50,676 nt of DNA from SIG565 sp045647785 (GTDB lineage: Bacteria; Bacillota; Clostridia; Oscillospirales; Acutalibacteraceae): contig JAZRMU010000007.1 in NCBI GenBank assembly GCA_045647785.1, positions 1 through 50,676 on the forward strand. Reading direction: 5' to 3'. Each line of letters begins with the position of its first letter. Position 1 is the stretch's first letter. A program made the position numbers and the translations under genes. The notes under the pieces were generated by a model that did no database searches, was not told where the DNA came from, and saw nothing but the letters and a program-made list of their open reading frames with translations. Positions 1 to 8,054 of the stretch are shown in pieces.

Positions 1-33
1 ATGATGATATAAACGAGGCAGTGAAAGGATTAA

Positions 34-477
34 ATGGATTATTTAGATTTCAAAAGCTGGAAAAATTCGCACTGCATAGAAATGCGTGCACTTGAATTTT
101 CGCGGGCGGATAGTATATTTATTTTCACAAGATTCGCAATGCGTTCACCGATCTCGGTTGAAGGTCGGCAGCTAGTGTTCGCTGAAAGCATAGAAGAGGC
201 GATAGGCTATATCCGCCATATCTTTCTTTTTGATATTCTAACCGATTCTATAGACGATTTGCAATTCGATTATAAGTCAGCCGCACGACAAAGACAATTT
301 GATTCGGTAAAGCTGTTTTATTTTTGGTATAGATTCGCTCGTATTGCGCCGGGGGGTAACACTTTGCAAGAGCTTTGCAATGAGTTTAACGGCGCTTTTG
401 CAGAATCTCAAGATTTAAAATATGAAATAAAGGTTATATTTGGTATTGATGAATTGTATGAGTTCATTAAAAATTGA
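34..477 (+). CDS. hypothetical protein, 147 aa
   Basis: I do not recognise this protein. The ATG at 34 follows an AAAGGA ribosome binding site at 24-29, and a strong terminator lies just after the stop. The product looks soluble, is rich in Phe, Ile and Arg, and has no signal peptide, clear membrane helix or metal motif. The N-terminal third is basic and aromatic; the C-terminal part (about residues 100-147) is acidic and probably helical. Its small size, lack of a partner and single-gene terminator suggest it is the last gene of a unit that begins before the window. The start overlaps the end of another open frame (3-95), which could be the tail of an upstream gene. Confidence 0.6.
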   Translation: MDYLDFKSWKNSHCIEMRALEFSRADSIFIFTRFAMRSPISVEGRQLVFAESIEEAIGYIRHIFLFDILTDSIDDLQFDYKSAARQRQFDSVKLFYFWYRFARIAPGGNTLQELCNEFNGAFAESQDLKYEIKVIFGIDELYEFIKN

Positions 478-491
478 TTTTACTTTATGAT

Positions 492-524
492 AAATACTAC
501 CCATAGCGGGTAGTATTTATTTTT
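492..524 (+). terminator. intrinsic terminator after the 147-aa gene
   Basis: A perfect 11-bp stem (AAATACTACCC at 492-502 and GGGTAGTATTT at 508-518) with a 5-nt loop is followed by a T-rich tail. It closes the transcript of the upstream gene. Confidence 0.85.
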
Positions 525-561
525 TAATTCCACACTCTATAAAAAATGAGATAGTCGGAAT

Positions 562-594
562 TTTTATAAAAGTGTAATTTTTCTTTTATAAAAG
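562..594. promoter_or_regulatory. two identical palindromic sites upstream of the GH3 gene
   Basis: The 11-mer TTTTATAAAAG occurs at 562-572 and again at 584-594. Each contains the perfect palindrome TTTTATAAAA, and the copies are 22 bp apart, about two helical turns. This spacing is what a dimeric regulator bound twice to one face would use. The region is AT-rich, so chance is possible. No regulator is encoded beside it. Confidence 0.35.
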
Positions 595-635
595 GGAAGT
601 TGCCTTTATTTGACTACATATTGACAATATTTTAC

Positions 636-664
636 TTGTTTTTTCTCAATTTATATTTTATTAT
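636..664 (+). promoter_or_regulatory. candidate promoter of the GH3 gene
   Basis: TTGTTT (636-641), a 17-bp spacer and TATTAT (659-664) lie about 30 bases before the ATG. The -35 is weak. A TTGACA at 621-626 has no well-spaced -10, so the choice is uncertain. Confidence 0.4.
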
Positions 665-693
665 TATAGTATAAAGTCGGAGGAGGCTTAATT

Positions 694-3015
694 ATGAACA
701 TAATCAGAAAGTTTAATGTTGTTGAAAAAGACCGTTGGATGAACTATAATCACACTATTTATAATAGCTTGGGCGAGAACGGTCAGCGCTTAACGGGCAG
801 CCAGAAGCATATCGACCTATCGCGTGAGGCTGCTGTGGAAGGCATGGTGCTTCTTGAGAATAATGGCATACTCCCCCTTAAAGAGGGCAGCCGTGTGGCG
901 ATCTTCGGTATAGGCAGTATTGACTATGTAAAGGGTGGCGGCGGAAGCGGTCAGGTATTTTCAAGCTATATCCGAAATGTTTATGAGGGCCTTGCTCTAA
1001 AAAGTCCCCGCGTTAGCGTTTGGGAGCCGATTTCTAAATATTATTACGATTATATGTGTGAGCACATTGATGAATTCGGTAATATAAATAACGATAAGCC
1101 GTCAACCGAAATTGAAGTTCCTACCGAACTTTTAGACGGTGCAAAGGAAAATGCCGATATAGCCGTTGTTGTTATTCATCGCTATTCGGGTGAGGGCTAT
1201 GACCGCGTTCAGGATAAGGGAGATTTCCTTCTGACAGATATTGAAGAAAATCTCGTGAAAGAGGTGGCGGCGCGTTTCGATAAAACCGTTGCTGTGCTCG
1301 ATATCGGCGGTATGATTGATGCTTCTTGGATTAAAAAATATAATTTCGATGCCGCTCTGCTTGCTTGGCAGGCAGGTCAGGAGGGTGGACTTGCCATTGC
1401 AGACATTCTTTGTGGCGATTGCAACCCCAGCGGTAAGCTTGTTGATACCTTTGCTGCTAATTTCAGCGATTATCCGTCGGCTGATACCTTCAACAAGAGC
1501 GACGACTATGTTGAGTATTTTGAGGACATTTATGTCGGCTACCGTTATTTTGAAACGATAAAAGGTGCCGCCGAAAAGGTTGATTATCCGTTTGGCTATG
1601 GACTTTCGTACACCGATTTTGAATTCAGCAAGCCCGTAGGTGCACAAAACGGAGATAACATTGAAATCACCTTTAGTGTTAAGAACATAGGAAGCGTAGC
1701 GGGCAAGGAGGTAGCGCAGTGCTACTATTCTGCACCGCAGGGCAAACTTGGCAAGCCTGCTTTAGAGCTTGCTGCCTTTAAGAAAACCAGATTATTATCA
1801 CCGGGGGAGAGCGAGGAAATCAAGCTCACTTTTAAAATCAGTGATATGGCAAGCTATGATGACCTTGGAAAGTGCCAAATGTCAGCATACATATTAGAGG
1901 GTGGCGAATACACCTTCCATATAGGTAACTCCTGCCGCAATACAGTAAAGGCTGAATATTCCTATGTAGTAAATGAGGAATTCGTTGTAACCGAGCAGCT
2001 GACACAGAAATGCGCACCGAATAAGCTCGAAAAGAGATTACTTTCCGATGGTAGCTTTGAAGCGTTGCCTTCTTATCCGATAATTAAGCACGAAATCGTG
2101 CGAGAGCCTAATAAAGCCGAAAAGCCCGAAGACACTGAATTTATTGAGGTCGCTGAGGGGAAAATCACGCTAGACGAATTTATGGCACAGCTGACCAATG
2201 ATGAGCTTATTCATCTTGTTGGCGGTATACCTAATCAGGGCTTGGCCAATACCTGCGGCTTTGGTGATATCGACCGTCTCAAAATCCCCGCATTTATGAC
2301 GGCTGATGGCCCTGCGGGACTTCGCCTATATCCCAAAATGGGCATACCTACAACGGCATTTCCGTGTGCAACGCTACTTGCTTGCACCTGGAATCCCGAA
2401 ATTGTCTACGAGATAGGTAAAGCGGGGGCGATAGAGTGCAAGGAAAATGGTATTGCTATATGGCTTACTCCGGCTCTTAATATCCACAGAAATCCGCTAT
2501 GTGGCAGAAACTTTGAGTATTTCAGTGAGGACCCGTTGATTGCGGGCGTTATGGCGGCTGCAAAGGTAAAGGGTATTCAGAGCACCAAAACGGCTTGCTC
2601 CATTAAGCATTTTGCTTGCAATAATAAAGAAACTAACCGCTTCTACAGCGATTCAAGGCTTTCTGAAAGAGCACTTCGCGAAATCTATTTAAAGGGCTTT
2701 GAAATCTGCGTTAAAACAGCCGATCCTTGGACGATTATGACCTCGTATAATATAATTAATGCTCGCCGCAGCTGCGAATGCTATGAGCTTATTCAAGGAA
2801 TTCTCCGTGATGAATGGGGCTTTGGCGGTATAGTTACAAGCGACTGGGGTGTACCATGCGACCATGCCGAGGTTGTAAAGGCGGGTAATGATATCCGTAT
2901 GCCTGATGGCCACTCCGATGAGCTTGCTGTAGCACTCAAATACGATAACCTTAAGCGTAGCGATTTAGAATTTTGCGCTAAACATTTGCTTGAGCTTTTC
3001 TTAAAGTTCGATTAA
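694..3015 (+). CDS. GH3 beta-glycosidase with reversed (permuted) domain order
   Basis: Probable beta-glucosidase or related exo-glycosidase of glycoside hydrolase family 3, with no signal peptide and so probably cytoplasmic. The domain order is unusual. The part that is C-terminal in ordinary GH3 enzymes comes first (about residues 45-310, including VLLENNGILPL, a GGGGSGQV loop and the PFGYGLSYT end motif). An FnIII-like domain follows (about 315-430), and the (beta/alpha)8 catalytic domain comes last (about 490-773, with MTADGPAGLR, GRNFEYFSEDP and KHFACNNKE). The nucleophile is Asp717 in VTSDWG. The start at 694 has a GGAGGAGG site at 679-686. The gene stands alone between a promoter region and a terminator. 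This arrangement is known from rumen species such as Ruminococcus albus and Butyrivibrio. Substrate cannot be read from sequence. Confidence 0.93.
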   Translation: MNIIRKFNVVEKDRWMNYNHTIYNSLGENGQRLTGSQKHIDLSREAAVEGMVLLENNGILPLKEGSRVAIFGIGSIDYVKGGGGSGQVFSSYIRNVYEGLALKSPRVSVWEPISKYYYDYMCEHIDEFGNINNDKPSTEIEVPTELLDGAKENADIAVVVIHRYSGEGYDRVQDKGDFLLTDIEENLVKEVAARFDKTVAVLDIGGMIDASWIKKYNFDAALLAWQAGQEGGLAIADILCGDCNPSGKLVDTFAANFSDYPSADTFNKSDDYVEYFEDIYVGYRYFETIKGAAEKVDYPFGYGLSYTDFEFSKPVGAQNGDNIEITFSVKNIGSVAGKEVAQCYYSAPQGKLGKPALELAAFKKTRLLSPGESEEIKLTFKISDMASYDDLGKCQMSAYILEGGEYTFHIGNSCRNTVKAEYSYVVNEEFVVTEQLTQKCAPNKLEKRLLSDGSFEALPSYPIIKHEIVREPNKAEKPEDTEFIEVAEGKITLDEFMAQLTNDELIHLVGGIPNQGLANTCGFGDIDRLKIPAFMTADGPAGLRLYPKMGIPTTAFPCATLLACTWNPEIVYEIGKAGAIECKENGIAIWLTPALNIHRNPLCGRNFEYFSEDPLIAGVMAAAKVKGIQSTKTACSIKHFACNNKETNRFYSDSRLSERALREIYLKGFEICVKTADPWTIMTSYNIINARRSCECYELIQGILRDEWGFGGIVTSDWGVPCDHAEVVKAGNDIRMPDGHSDELAVALKYDNLKRSDLEFCAKHLLELFLKFD

Positions 3016-3022
3016 TAAAATA

Positions 3023-3052
3023 AAAAACACCCTCCGTGTGGAGGGTGTTTTT
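3023..3052. terminator. bidirectional terminator between convergent genes
   Basis: A 13-bp perfect stem (AAAAACACCCTCC at 3023-3035 with GGAGGGTGTTTTT at 3040-3052) has a GTGT loop. A and T runs on either side let it work for the GH3 gene and for the UPF0210 gene arriving from the right. Confidence 0.88.
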
Positions 3053-3096
3053 ATGTCCAAGTAGTTAATTTATCATTGTGTCGTTTGCCTTAATAA

Positions 3097-4458
3097 TTAG
3101 TTCTTAAGACTTTGTATCGGTGCGGGGATTTGACCTCCGCGCGATATGAATTTAAGAGGCGACATAGTGTTAACCTTCATAACAGGACCGCTACCCAGCA
3201 GACCTCCGAAATTAAGCTCCTCGCCAACCTGCTTGCCAATAGCGGGAATAACTCTGACAGCAGTTGTCTTCGAGTTAATCATACCAATGGCGGCCTCATC
3301 GGCAATAATTGCCGAAATTACCTCCGGTGGGGTATCGCCGGGGATATTTATCATATCAAGACCAACGCTGCAAACTGCGGTCATAGCCTCAAGCTTTTCA
3401 ATGGTAAGAACGCCGGCTCTTGCTGCGTCTATCATACCTGCGTCCTCGGTAACGGGGATGAATGCGCCCGACAGTCCGCCAACGCGGGATGAAGCCATTA
3501 CTCCACCTTTTTTAACCGCATCGTTTAGCATTGCGAGCGCCGCGGTAGTACCGCAAGAACCGCACATTTCAAGACCTATTTCCTCAAGAATATGTGCCAC
3601 GGAGTCGCCAACTGCGGGGGTGGGGGCAAGGGATAAATCCACAATACCGAAAGGAACACCAAGTCGTGCAGATGCCTCGCGAGCGACGAGCTGACCCATA
3701 CGAGTGATTTTGAATGCGGTACGCTTGATAAGCTCGGCAACGCCTGTTAAATCAAGACCCTCGGAATTTTTAGCAAGAGCAGCACGAACAACTCCGGGAC
3801 CTGAAACACCCACATTTATAACACAATCAGCTTCGCCTACACCGTGGAAAGCACCGGCCATAAACGGGTTATCCTCGGGTGCGTTGCAAAATACAACAAG
3901 CTTTGCAGCGCCGATGCACTGGTTATCACTTGTTAATTCGGCTGCGCGCTTTACAACCTTACCCATTAAAGCGACTGCATCCATATTAATACCCGCTTTT
4001 GTTGAACCTATATTTACAGAAGAGCATATATGCTCTGTTTGTGCCAATGCTTCGGGTATACTTTCAATAAGCTCTCGGTCGCCAGCCGCAAAGCCCTTGC
4101 CAACAAGAGCTGAATAGCCACCGATAAAGTTAACGCCAACAGTTCTGGCTGCTTTTTCTAAAGCTAAAGCAAATTTAATCGGCTCTTTTTTCTCGCAGGC
4201 TGCTAAAATCATAGCAATCGGAGTAACCGAAATGCGCTTATTGATAATCGGTATACCAAGCTCGCGCTCAATCTGGCAGCAAACGGGAACGAGGTCTTTA
4301 GCGACTGTGGTAATCTTGTTGTAAACCTTTTCACAGGCTCTATTTATATCGGGGTCAATACAATCGAGCAGCGAAATGCCCATAGTTACCGTTCTTATAT
4401 CCAGATTTTCATTTTCAATCATCGAAATAGTTTCGAGAATATCGTTAGTGTTAAGCAT
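3097..4458 (-). CDS. UPF0210 / PFL-like (DUF711) family protein
   Basis: A 453-aa member of the UPF0210 family, which has a pyruvate-formate-lyase-like fold but no established reaction. The sequence is nearly full-length conserved in appearance, with Gly/Ala-rich stretches (VGISGPG-like VGVSGPGVVRAAL, GGLSGAFIPVTEDAGM and a C-terminal GLLGSGPVM). It has no membrane segment. The ATG follows GAGGTGATATT, a good ribosome binding site. It lies 18 bases after an ACT-domain gene and shares its promoter; this two-gene pair recurs in Firmicutes and archaea. The ACT protein is probably its ligand-responsive partner, which is inference. No glycyl-radical motif is evident at the C-terminus, so radical chemistry should not be assumed. 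Confidence 0.9.
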   Translation of the reverse strand: MLNTNDILETISMIENENLDIRTVTMGISLLDCIDPDINRACEKVYNKITTVAKDLVPVCCQIERELGIPIINKRISVTPIAMILAACEKKEPIKFALALEKAARTVGVNFIGGYSALVGKGFAAGDRELIESIPEALAQTEHICSSVNIGSTKAGINMDAVALMGKVVKRAAELTSDNQCIGAAKLVVFCNAPEDNPFMAGAFHGVGEADCVINVGVSGPGVVRAALAKNSEGLDLTGVAELIKRTAFKITRMGQLVAREASARLGVPFGIVDLSLAPTPAVGDSVAHILEEIGLEMCGSCGTTAALAMLNDAVKKGGVMASSRVGGLSGAFIPVTEDAGMIDAARAGVLTIEKLEAMTAVCSVGLDMINIPGDTPPEVISAIIADEAAIGMINSKTTAVRVIPAIGKQVGEELNFGGLLGSGPVMKVNTMSPLKFISRGGQIPAPIQSLKN

Positions 4459-4476
4459 AATATCACCTCGCGGGGC

Positions 4477-4755
4477 TTAAATTCTGTGCATTGAGTTAAA
4501 TAGGTCTTCGTGCATTACATGAATTTTCATATTCATTGTATCACCGAATTTTTCCATATCCTCTGCAAACTCGGCGAAGCTGCCTTTTATCTCATCAACC
4601 TCACCAATCATAATCATACAGAACATACCTTTAAGTATAGACTGTGTAACCTCCGCTACATTAACATTATATTCTGCACATTTTCCCGATACCTTGGCTA
4701 ATATACCAACAGCATCTTTTCCTACAACTGTAATAACCGTTTTAATAAGAATCAC
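4477..4755 (-). CDS. ACT domain-containing protein (UPF0237 type)
   Basis: A stand-alone ACT domain of about 90 residues. ACT domains bind small ligands, usually amino acids, and regulate a partner; here the partner is presumably the UPF0210 protein 18 bases downstream. The family pattern VITVVGKDAVGILAKVSG is followed by AEYNVNVAEVTQSIL. The start is odd. The only standard start codon in frame (GTG at 4755) overlaps the AGGAG ribosome binding site itself. An ATT codon at 4746-4744 sits 8 bases after AGGAG and gives the family-typical N-terminus M-K-T-V-I-T-V-V, so initiation at AUU is plausible. I give the longer frame here. Confidence 0.88.
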   Translation of the reverse strand: MILIKTVITVVGKDAVGILAKVSGKCAEYNVNVAEVTQSILKGMFCMIMIGEVDEIKGSFAEFAEDMEKFGDTMNMKIHVMHEDLFNSMHRI

Positions 4756-4776
4756 TCCTATATATTATTATTTTAG

Positions 4777-4805
4777 ATTATATCACAGTGAATAAAGGTT
4801 GTAAA
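4777..4805 (-). promoter_or_regulatory. promoter of the ACT/UPF0210 operon
   Basis: Read on the minus strand: TTTACA, a 17-bp spacer, then TATAAT with an extended -10 TG. This is a strong sigma-A match, about 20 bases before the ribosome binding site. Confidence 0.75.
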
Positions 4806-4842
4806 GAAAAAATATCTTTATTTTTCAACCATATTGTGCTAT

Positions 4843-4848
4843 TATAAT
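4843..4848 (+). promoter_or_regulatory. -10 box upstream of the Lrp-family gene
   Basis: TATAAT lies 20 bases before the ATG at 4868. The -35 is poor (TTTTTC at 4821-4826). It is divergent from the ACT promoter, so the Lrp-family product could regulate both. Confidence 0.4.
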
Positions 4849-4867
4849 AAAAGTGGAGGTTTTGCTT

Positions 4868-5350
4868 ATGAATACTAAACTACTTAAATTATTAAATAAA
4901 AATGCGAGATATACTATAGCCGAGCTTGCGGCTATGCTTGGTGTTGCCGAGAATCAGGTGGCAGCAGACCTTAAAGAGCTGGAAAAAGAGGGCGTTATCC
5001 ACGGATACAAACCGATTATCGACTGGGAAAAGGTGGATAGTGTTATGGTATCCGCTATAATAGAACTGAAGGTAACACCTAAATCAGGTCTTGGCTTTGA
5101 GGAAGTTGCCGAGCGTGTTATGCGCTACAACGAGGTTGAGAGTGTTTACCTTATGTCGGGCGGTTATGACCTTTGCGTGCTTGTTAAGGGCAAAACCTTC
5201 CAGCAGGTAGCTATGTTCGTTGCGAAGGAGCTTTCAACTATCGATTCGGTTGTTTCAACCTCAACTCATTTTGTGCTGCGTCGCTATAAGGAGCAGGATA
5301 TTTGTTTGTTCGACGGCAGTAGCGACGATAGGGGGATAATTTCTCTGTGA
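4868..5350 (+). CDS. Lrp/AsnC family transcriptional regulator
   Basis: A 160-aa DNA-binding regulator of the Lrp/AsnC (feast/famine) family, which respond to amino acids. A winged helix-turn-helix occupies about residues 1-55 (LNKNARYTIAELAAMLGV, then KELEKEGVIHGYKPII). The RAM/AsnC ligand-binding domain follows (about 65-145; VESVYLMSGGYDLCVLVKG). I chose the ATG at 4868 because GGAGG at 4855-4859 is 8 bases before it; the in-frame GTG at 4853 lies within that site. Its stop overlaps the GTG start of the aminotransferase (GTGA), so the two are translationally coupled and the regulator probably senses a substrate or product of that enzyme. Confidence 0.92.
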   Translation: MNTKLLKLLNKNARYTIAELAAMLGVAENQVAADLKELEKEGVIHGYKPIIDWEKVDSVMVSAIIELKVTPKSGLGFEEVAERVMRYNEVESVYLMSGGYDLCVLVKGKTFQQVAMFVAKELSTIDSVVSTSTHFVLRRYKEQDICLFDGSSDDRGIISL

Positions 5351-6519
5351 TAGACTACAGCAAAATACTCAATAAGACCATAACCGAAGTTAAGCCCTCG
5401 GGAATTCGCAAATTTTTCGATATTGCCGAGAGTATGGAGGATGTTATTTCTCTTGGTGTAGGTGAACCTGATTTTCCCACACCTTGGAATATTCGTGCTG
5501 CAGGTATAAGGGCGCTCGAAAAAGGGAAAACCCGCTATACCTCTAATAAAGGCTTGGATGCCTTGTGCCAAGAAATTTCGGTTTATATGCAAAGAAAATA
5601 TAATATTGGCTACAACCCTAAAAATGAAGTTTTAGTAACGGTTGGCGGTAGTGAGGCTATCGATATGACCGTTCGCAGTCTTGTGAATGAGGGCGATGAG
5701 GTTATAATTCCACAGCCCAGTTACGTTTGCTATGAGCCTATTGTAAGGTTGGCAGGTGGAGTGCCTGTAATAATCGAAACCAAGGCTGAAAATGATTTCA
5801 AGGTAACACCCGAGGAGCTAAAGTCAAAGCTTTCAGATAAAACCAAGGCTTTGATACTACCATATCCCTGCAATCCGACAGGCGCTATAATGGAAAGGGA
5901 GGACCTTGAAAAAATTGCCGAGGTTCTTGAGGGCACTAATGTTATTGTTATTTCGGATGAAATTTATTCAGAACTCACCTTTAGTGGTGTGAAGCATACC
6001 TCTATAGCATCTATTGGTAATATGCGTGAGCGCACCGTTGTTATAAACGGTTTTTCAAAATCCTTTTCTATGACGGGCTGGCGTTTAGGCTTTGCCTGTG
6101 GACCAAAAGAGATAATCCGCGAAGTAACCAAGCTGCACCAATATGCTATTATGTGTGCCCCGACCGTTTCGCAATATGCCGCTGTTGAGGCGCTTAAAAA
6201 CTGCGATGAAGCAGTTGAGGATATGCTCGAGGAGTATGATTCGAGAAGACAACTCGTGGTGAAGGGATTTAATGATTTAGGTCTTACCTGTCGTGAGCCG
6301 AAGGGTGCTTTTTACGCATTTCCTTGCATTTCGTCGACGGGTATGACCAGCGATGAATTCTGCGAGAAGCTGCTTATGGCTAAAAAAGTAGCTTTGGTAC
6401 CCGGTACCGCATTCGGTCTTGGAGGCGAGGGCTTTGTACGCGTTTCATATTGCTATTCGGTAGAGCATCTCAAAACAGCGCTCGAGCGTATTGGAGAATT
6501 TTTAGAGGAATTAAAGTAG
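5347..6519 (+). CDS. PLP-dependent aminotransferase, class I/II
   Basis: A 390-aa fold-type I aminotransferase, probably acting on an aspartate-, aromatic- or branched-type amino acid; substrate is not determined by sequence. The PLP lysine is Lys238 in GFSKSFSMTGWRLGF. Other family features are LPYPCNPTGA, VISDEIYSEL and the C-terminal VRVSYCYS arginine that binds the substrate carboxylate. The GTG start overlaps the TGA of the Lrp-family gene, an arrangement common in clostridia. Without that regulator pair I would call it a general aspartate aminotransferase homologue. Confidence 0.93.
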   Translation: MIDYSKILNKTITEVKPSGIRKFFDIAESMEDVISLGVGEPDFPTPWNIRAAGIRALEKGKTRYTSNKGLDALCQEISVYMQRKYNIGYNPKNEVLVTVGGSEAIDMTVRSLVNEGDEVIIPQPSYVCYEPIVRLAGGVPVIIETKAENDFKVTPEELKSKLSDKTKALILPYPCNPTGAIMEREDLEKIAEVLEGTNVIVISDEIYSELTFSGVKHTSIASIGNMRERTVVINGFSKSFSMTGWRLGFACGPKEIIREVTKLHQYAIMCAPTVSQYAAVEALKNCDEAVEDMLEEYDSRRQLVVKGFNDLGLTCREPKGAFYAFPCISSTGMTSDEFCEKLLMAKKVALVPGTAFGLGGEGFVRVSYCYSVEHLKTALERIGEFLEELK

Positions 6520-6528
6520 GTAAATGCC

Positions 6529-7380
6529 GTGAAATTAACAGCAAAGGCAAATGCTAAAATCAATTTAACACTGGATATTTTAGGCAAAAGACAGGACGGA
6601 TATCACCTGGTGGATATGATTATGCAATCGGTAAGCCTTTATGATACTGTGAGCGTAGAAGATACCGACAATGGTATTACGGTTGTATCCGACAATGCGG
6701 TGCTTGGCGGTGAAAACGATATTTGCTATATTGCCGCAAAAATGTTTTTTGAAGAAAGCGGTGTATGCGGTGGAGCCAAAATCACCGTTTCAAAAAATAT
6801 TCCGCTTGCTGCAGGTCTTGGCGGCGGCAGCGCAGATGCTGCTGCGGTGCTTTTAATGCTGAATAAATTATTCGGCGCACCTTTAGATAAGGCGGTGCTT
6901 CATAAACTCGCCGTGCGGCTTGGCGCAGATGTCCCATTCTTTTTAGATGGCGGTACTGTACGCGTCGGAGGAATAGGGGAAATTTTTGTTCCACTCGCCG
7001 ATATGCCCAAGTGCTTTATCGTAATTGCTAAAAACGGCGAAAAAGGCTCAACTCGGCAGATGTACGAAATTATTGATTCAAAGCCCATAATCAGCCGCCC
7101 TGACAACGAAAAGGCAGTAGAGGCGATACAAAACGGCGATTTAGATATGCTTGCTAAAAATATGTGTAATGTATTCTCTTGTGCGTGGCAGCACAATGTC
7201 GTAGAGGATATTATGGCTTCTAACAATGCGCTGGCGGTATCCTTGAGCGGCAGCGGTCCATCTTTTTTTGGCGTATATAAAAATAGTGCCGATGCGGCAG
7301 CGGCAGTCGAGGAGCTTAAAGGTAAAGGTATAGCTGCGTTTTTGGCTGAACCGGTCGAAAAGGCAATAGAAATTGAATAA
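6529..7380 (+). CDS. ispE: 4-diphosphocytidyl-2-C-methyl-D-erythritol kinase
   Basis: A GHMP-family kinase that phosphorylates CDP-methylerythritol in the non-mevalonate (MEP) isoprenoid pathway. Landmarks are AKANAKINLTLDILGKRQDGYH at the N-terminus, the ATP-binding PLAAGLGGGSADAAAVL around residues 89-106, and the C-terminal SLSGSGPSFFG loop. At 283 aa it is full length. The start is GTG with a modest GTAGG site. It follows the aminotransferase by 9 bases and could be read from the same transcript. A terminator-like hairpin lies directly downstream. Confidence 0.95.
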   Translation: MKLTAKANAKINLTLDILGKRQDGYHLVDMIMQSVSLYDTVSVEDTDNGITVVSDNAVLGGENDICYIAAKMFFEESGVCGGAKITVSKNIPLAAGLGGGSADAAAVLLMLNKLFGAPLDKAVLHKLAVRLGADVPFFLDGGTVRVGGIGEIFVPLADMPKCFIVIAKNGEKGSTRQMYEIIDSKPIISRPDNEKAVEAIQNGDLDMLAKNMCNVFSCAWQHNVVEDIMASNNALAVSLSGSGPSFFGVYKNSADAAAAVEELKGKGIAAFLAEPVEKAIEIE

Positions 7381-7401
7381 AACTTTAAATCTTTGTCAAT
7401 A

Positions 7402-7438
7402 TTTCCTTTGGATGATTTTTCCAAAGGAGATATTTTTT
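7402..7438 (+). promoter_or_regulatory. terminator-like hairpin that contains the spoIIR ribosome binding site
   Basis: The arms are 7402-7412 (TTTCCTTTGGA) and 7420-7430 (TCCAAAGGAGA): 11 pairs, one of them G-U, with a 7-nt loop, followed by TATTTTTTT. The 3' arm holds AAAGGAG, the only ribosome binding site for the ATG at 7440. The same element can therefore end ispE transcripts and mask spoIIR translation. Confidence 0.7.
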
Positions 7439-7439
7439 T

Positions 7440-8051
7440 ATGAAGAAATTAGATTTAAGACTTTTTAAAGTGGCACTTATTTTAGCGCTTATTGTATCGG
7501 TGCTTATAAGCTCGGTGAGCTTTGAAGCAAGCTGCAGGGAGCTAAAAGAAAATATTTTAAGATTGCATATAATTGCAAATTCCGATAGTGAAGCAGACCA
7601 GGCGTTGAAGCTTAAGGTGCGTGATGCGGTTTTAAGCGTCGGCAGTGAAAAATTAGAGAGTGTCGATAATATTAAGGATGCCATAACGGTTGCGGATGGT
7701 AATGTAGATGAATATTTAAAGGCAGCAAAGCAGGTAATAAAGGAAAATGGATATAACTATAATGTAACCGCCGAAATAAAAAAGACCTATTTTTCAACAC
7801 GGGTTTATGAAAGCTTCACTCTGCCTGCGGGCGAATATGAGGCATTACAGATTATAATAGGCGAGGGAAAAGGTAAAAATTGGTGGTGCGTTATGTATCC
7901 GGCAGTTTGTTTGACATCAGCAGCAAGGCTAGATAACGCTGTAAGTGATAGTGCAGCAGTGGTTGCAGAAGGCTCTGAAAGGTTTAAAATAGGCTTCAAA
8001 ACGGTTGAAATTATAGAATCTATAAAAAAATTTTTCAAAAAGCGTAAATAA
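7440..8051 (+). CDS. spoIIR: stage II sporulation protein R
   Basis: A 203-aa forespore-made signalling protein that, in Bacillus, is secreted into the intermembrane space and triggers SpoIIGA to process pro-sigma-E. An N-terminal membrane/signal segment (about residues 9-29, ALILALIVSVLISSVSF) is followed by the family motif LRLHIIANSDSEADQALKLKVRDAVL and a central NWWCVMYPAVCL. The length is typical. It shows the organism carries the engulfment-stage sporulation programme. Its ribosome binding site is inside a hairpin (see 7402-7438). I found no convincing sigma-F promoter by eye. Confidence 0.93.
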   Translation: MKKLDLRLFKVALILALIVSVLISSVSFEASCRELKENILRLHIIANSDSEADQALKLKVRDAVLSVGSEKLESVDNIKDAITVADGNVDEYLKAAKQVIKENGYNYNVTAEIKKTYFSTRVYESFTLPAGEYEALQIIIGEGKGKNWWCVMYPAVCLTSAARLDNAVSDSAAVVAEGSERFKIGFKTVEIIESIKKFFKKRK

Positions 8052-8054
8052 TGC

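Noticed and set aside
3..95. Open frame at the left edge that could be the C-terminus of an upstream gene.
   Set aside because: Only about 30 codons are visible, they overlap the start of the 147-aa gene, and no family can be recognised.
6900..7424. Long minus-strand open frame of 174 codons opposite ispE.
   Set aside because: It is antisense to a clear gene, with Ser/Leu-rich composition typical of a reverse-frame shadow.
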